Shown here: one piece after another, positions 63,998 through 64,000 of the stretch
Position numbering within the stretch: position 1 is the first letter of the stretch
How the letters are laid out: each line of letters begins with the position of its first letter
Assembly: GCF_002420705.1 (NCBI RefSeq)
Contig: NZ_DIIM01000003.1
Coordinates: 267,923-331,922, forward strand
Source of the DNA: Sphingobacterium sp. UBA5670
GTDB taxonomy: Bacteria; Bacteroidota; Bacteroidia; Sphingobacteriales; Sphingobacteriaceae
Length of the DNA: 64,000 bases
Direction: 5' to 3'
Notes under the pieces: model-generated
The model's database searches: none
The model's input: only the letters and a program-made list of their open reading frames with translations
What the model was told of the DNA's origin: nothing
Position numbers and translations under genes: made by a program

Positions 63998-64000
63998 TCT

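Noticed and set aside
1..64000. tRNA or rRNA genes
   Set aside because: No cloverleaf-like sequence with a T-loop GTTCAA/GTTCGA in a proper context, and no rRNA segments, were seen by eye.

Overview
The window looks like a chromosomal segment of a Bacteroidota bacterium, most likely a Sphingobacteriaceae member (Sphingobacterium or Pedobacter type). The reasons are: GldH, DUF4295 next to rpmB-rpmG-ftsY, an Oar-like TonB-dependent receptor, bacillithiol (BshC) and futalosine-menaquinone (MqnD) genes, -7 boxes of the TAnnTTTG type, few Shine-Dalgarno sequences and AT-rich intergenic DNA. The genus is an inference from gene content, not from a marker gene search.

Layout. 0-5.2 kb: end of idi, a cell-wall amidase lipoprotein, an unknown lipoprotein and gcvP. 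5.8-12 kb: a CtlX-like amidinohydrolase, a large TonB-dependent receptor, bshC and a possible 51-residue upstream gene. 12.4-15.5 kb: the leftward block rpmB-rpmG-DUF4295-ftsY-rimO. 15.7-22.7 kb: rightward recO, DUF805, SIMPL, DUF4112, a TruC-like pseudouridine synthase and gcvT, with a cold-shock gene and a His-rich lipoprotein facing the other way. 22.7-33.3 kb: mostly leftward genes (small membrane proteins, rhodanese, GNAT, M20 hydrolase, SPOR protein, secA, mqnD, surE) plus a rightward M28 peptidase. 33.5-36.5 kb: a GC-rich palindromic repeat followed by the uronate operon kduI-DUF4861-kduD. 36.6-39 kb: an unassigned leftward operon of two secreted paralogues and a SUMF1-domain protein. 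39-44.6 kb: leftward yicC-gmk-nadD, a CAP-domain protein, and dnaN followed by two dedA genes. 44.8-48.9 kb: rightward holB-ricT-gldH-lpxK. 49-50.6 kb: three small secreted helical proteins. 50.8-58 kb: dnaA, dxs, scpA, thiL and nadA.

58-61 kb is about 3 kb of AT-rich DNA without a convincing gene. At its right edge (about 60.6-61.0 kb) there is a cluster of DnaA-box-like nonamers, and the strand composition reverses there: to the left the + strand is A/C-rich, to the right it is T/G-rich. I read this as the probable chromosomal origin (oriC), about 8 kb from dnaA and placed between the divergent genes nadA and nadB. 61-64 kb: nadB, a gamma-carbonic-anhydrase-like protein, and the C-terminal part of an Ig-like-domain protein that leaves the window.

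Functionally, the window combines replication initiation (dnaA, dnaN, holB, putative oriC), chromosome segregation (scpA), protein export (secA, ftsY), NAD synthesis (nadA, nadB, nadD), the glycine cleavage system (gcvP and gcvT, without H or L here), isoprenoid synthesis (dxs, idi), thiamine (thiL), menaquinone (mqnD), lipid A (lpxK) and bacillithiol (bshC). No tRNA, rRNA, CRISPR array, intact insertion sequence or prophage was seen.
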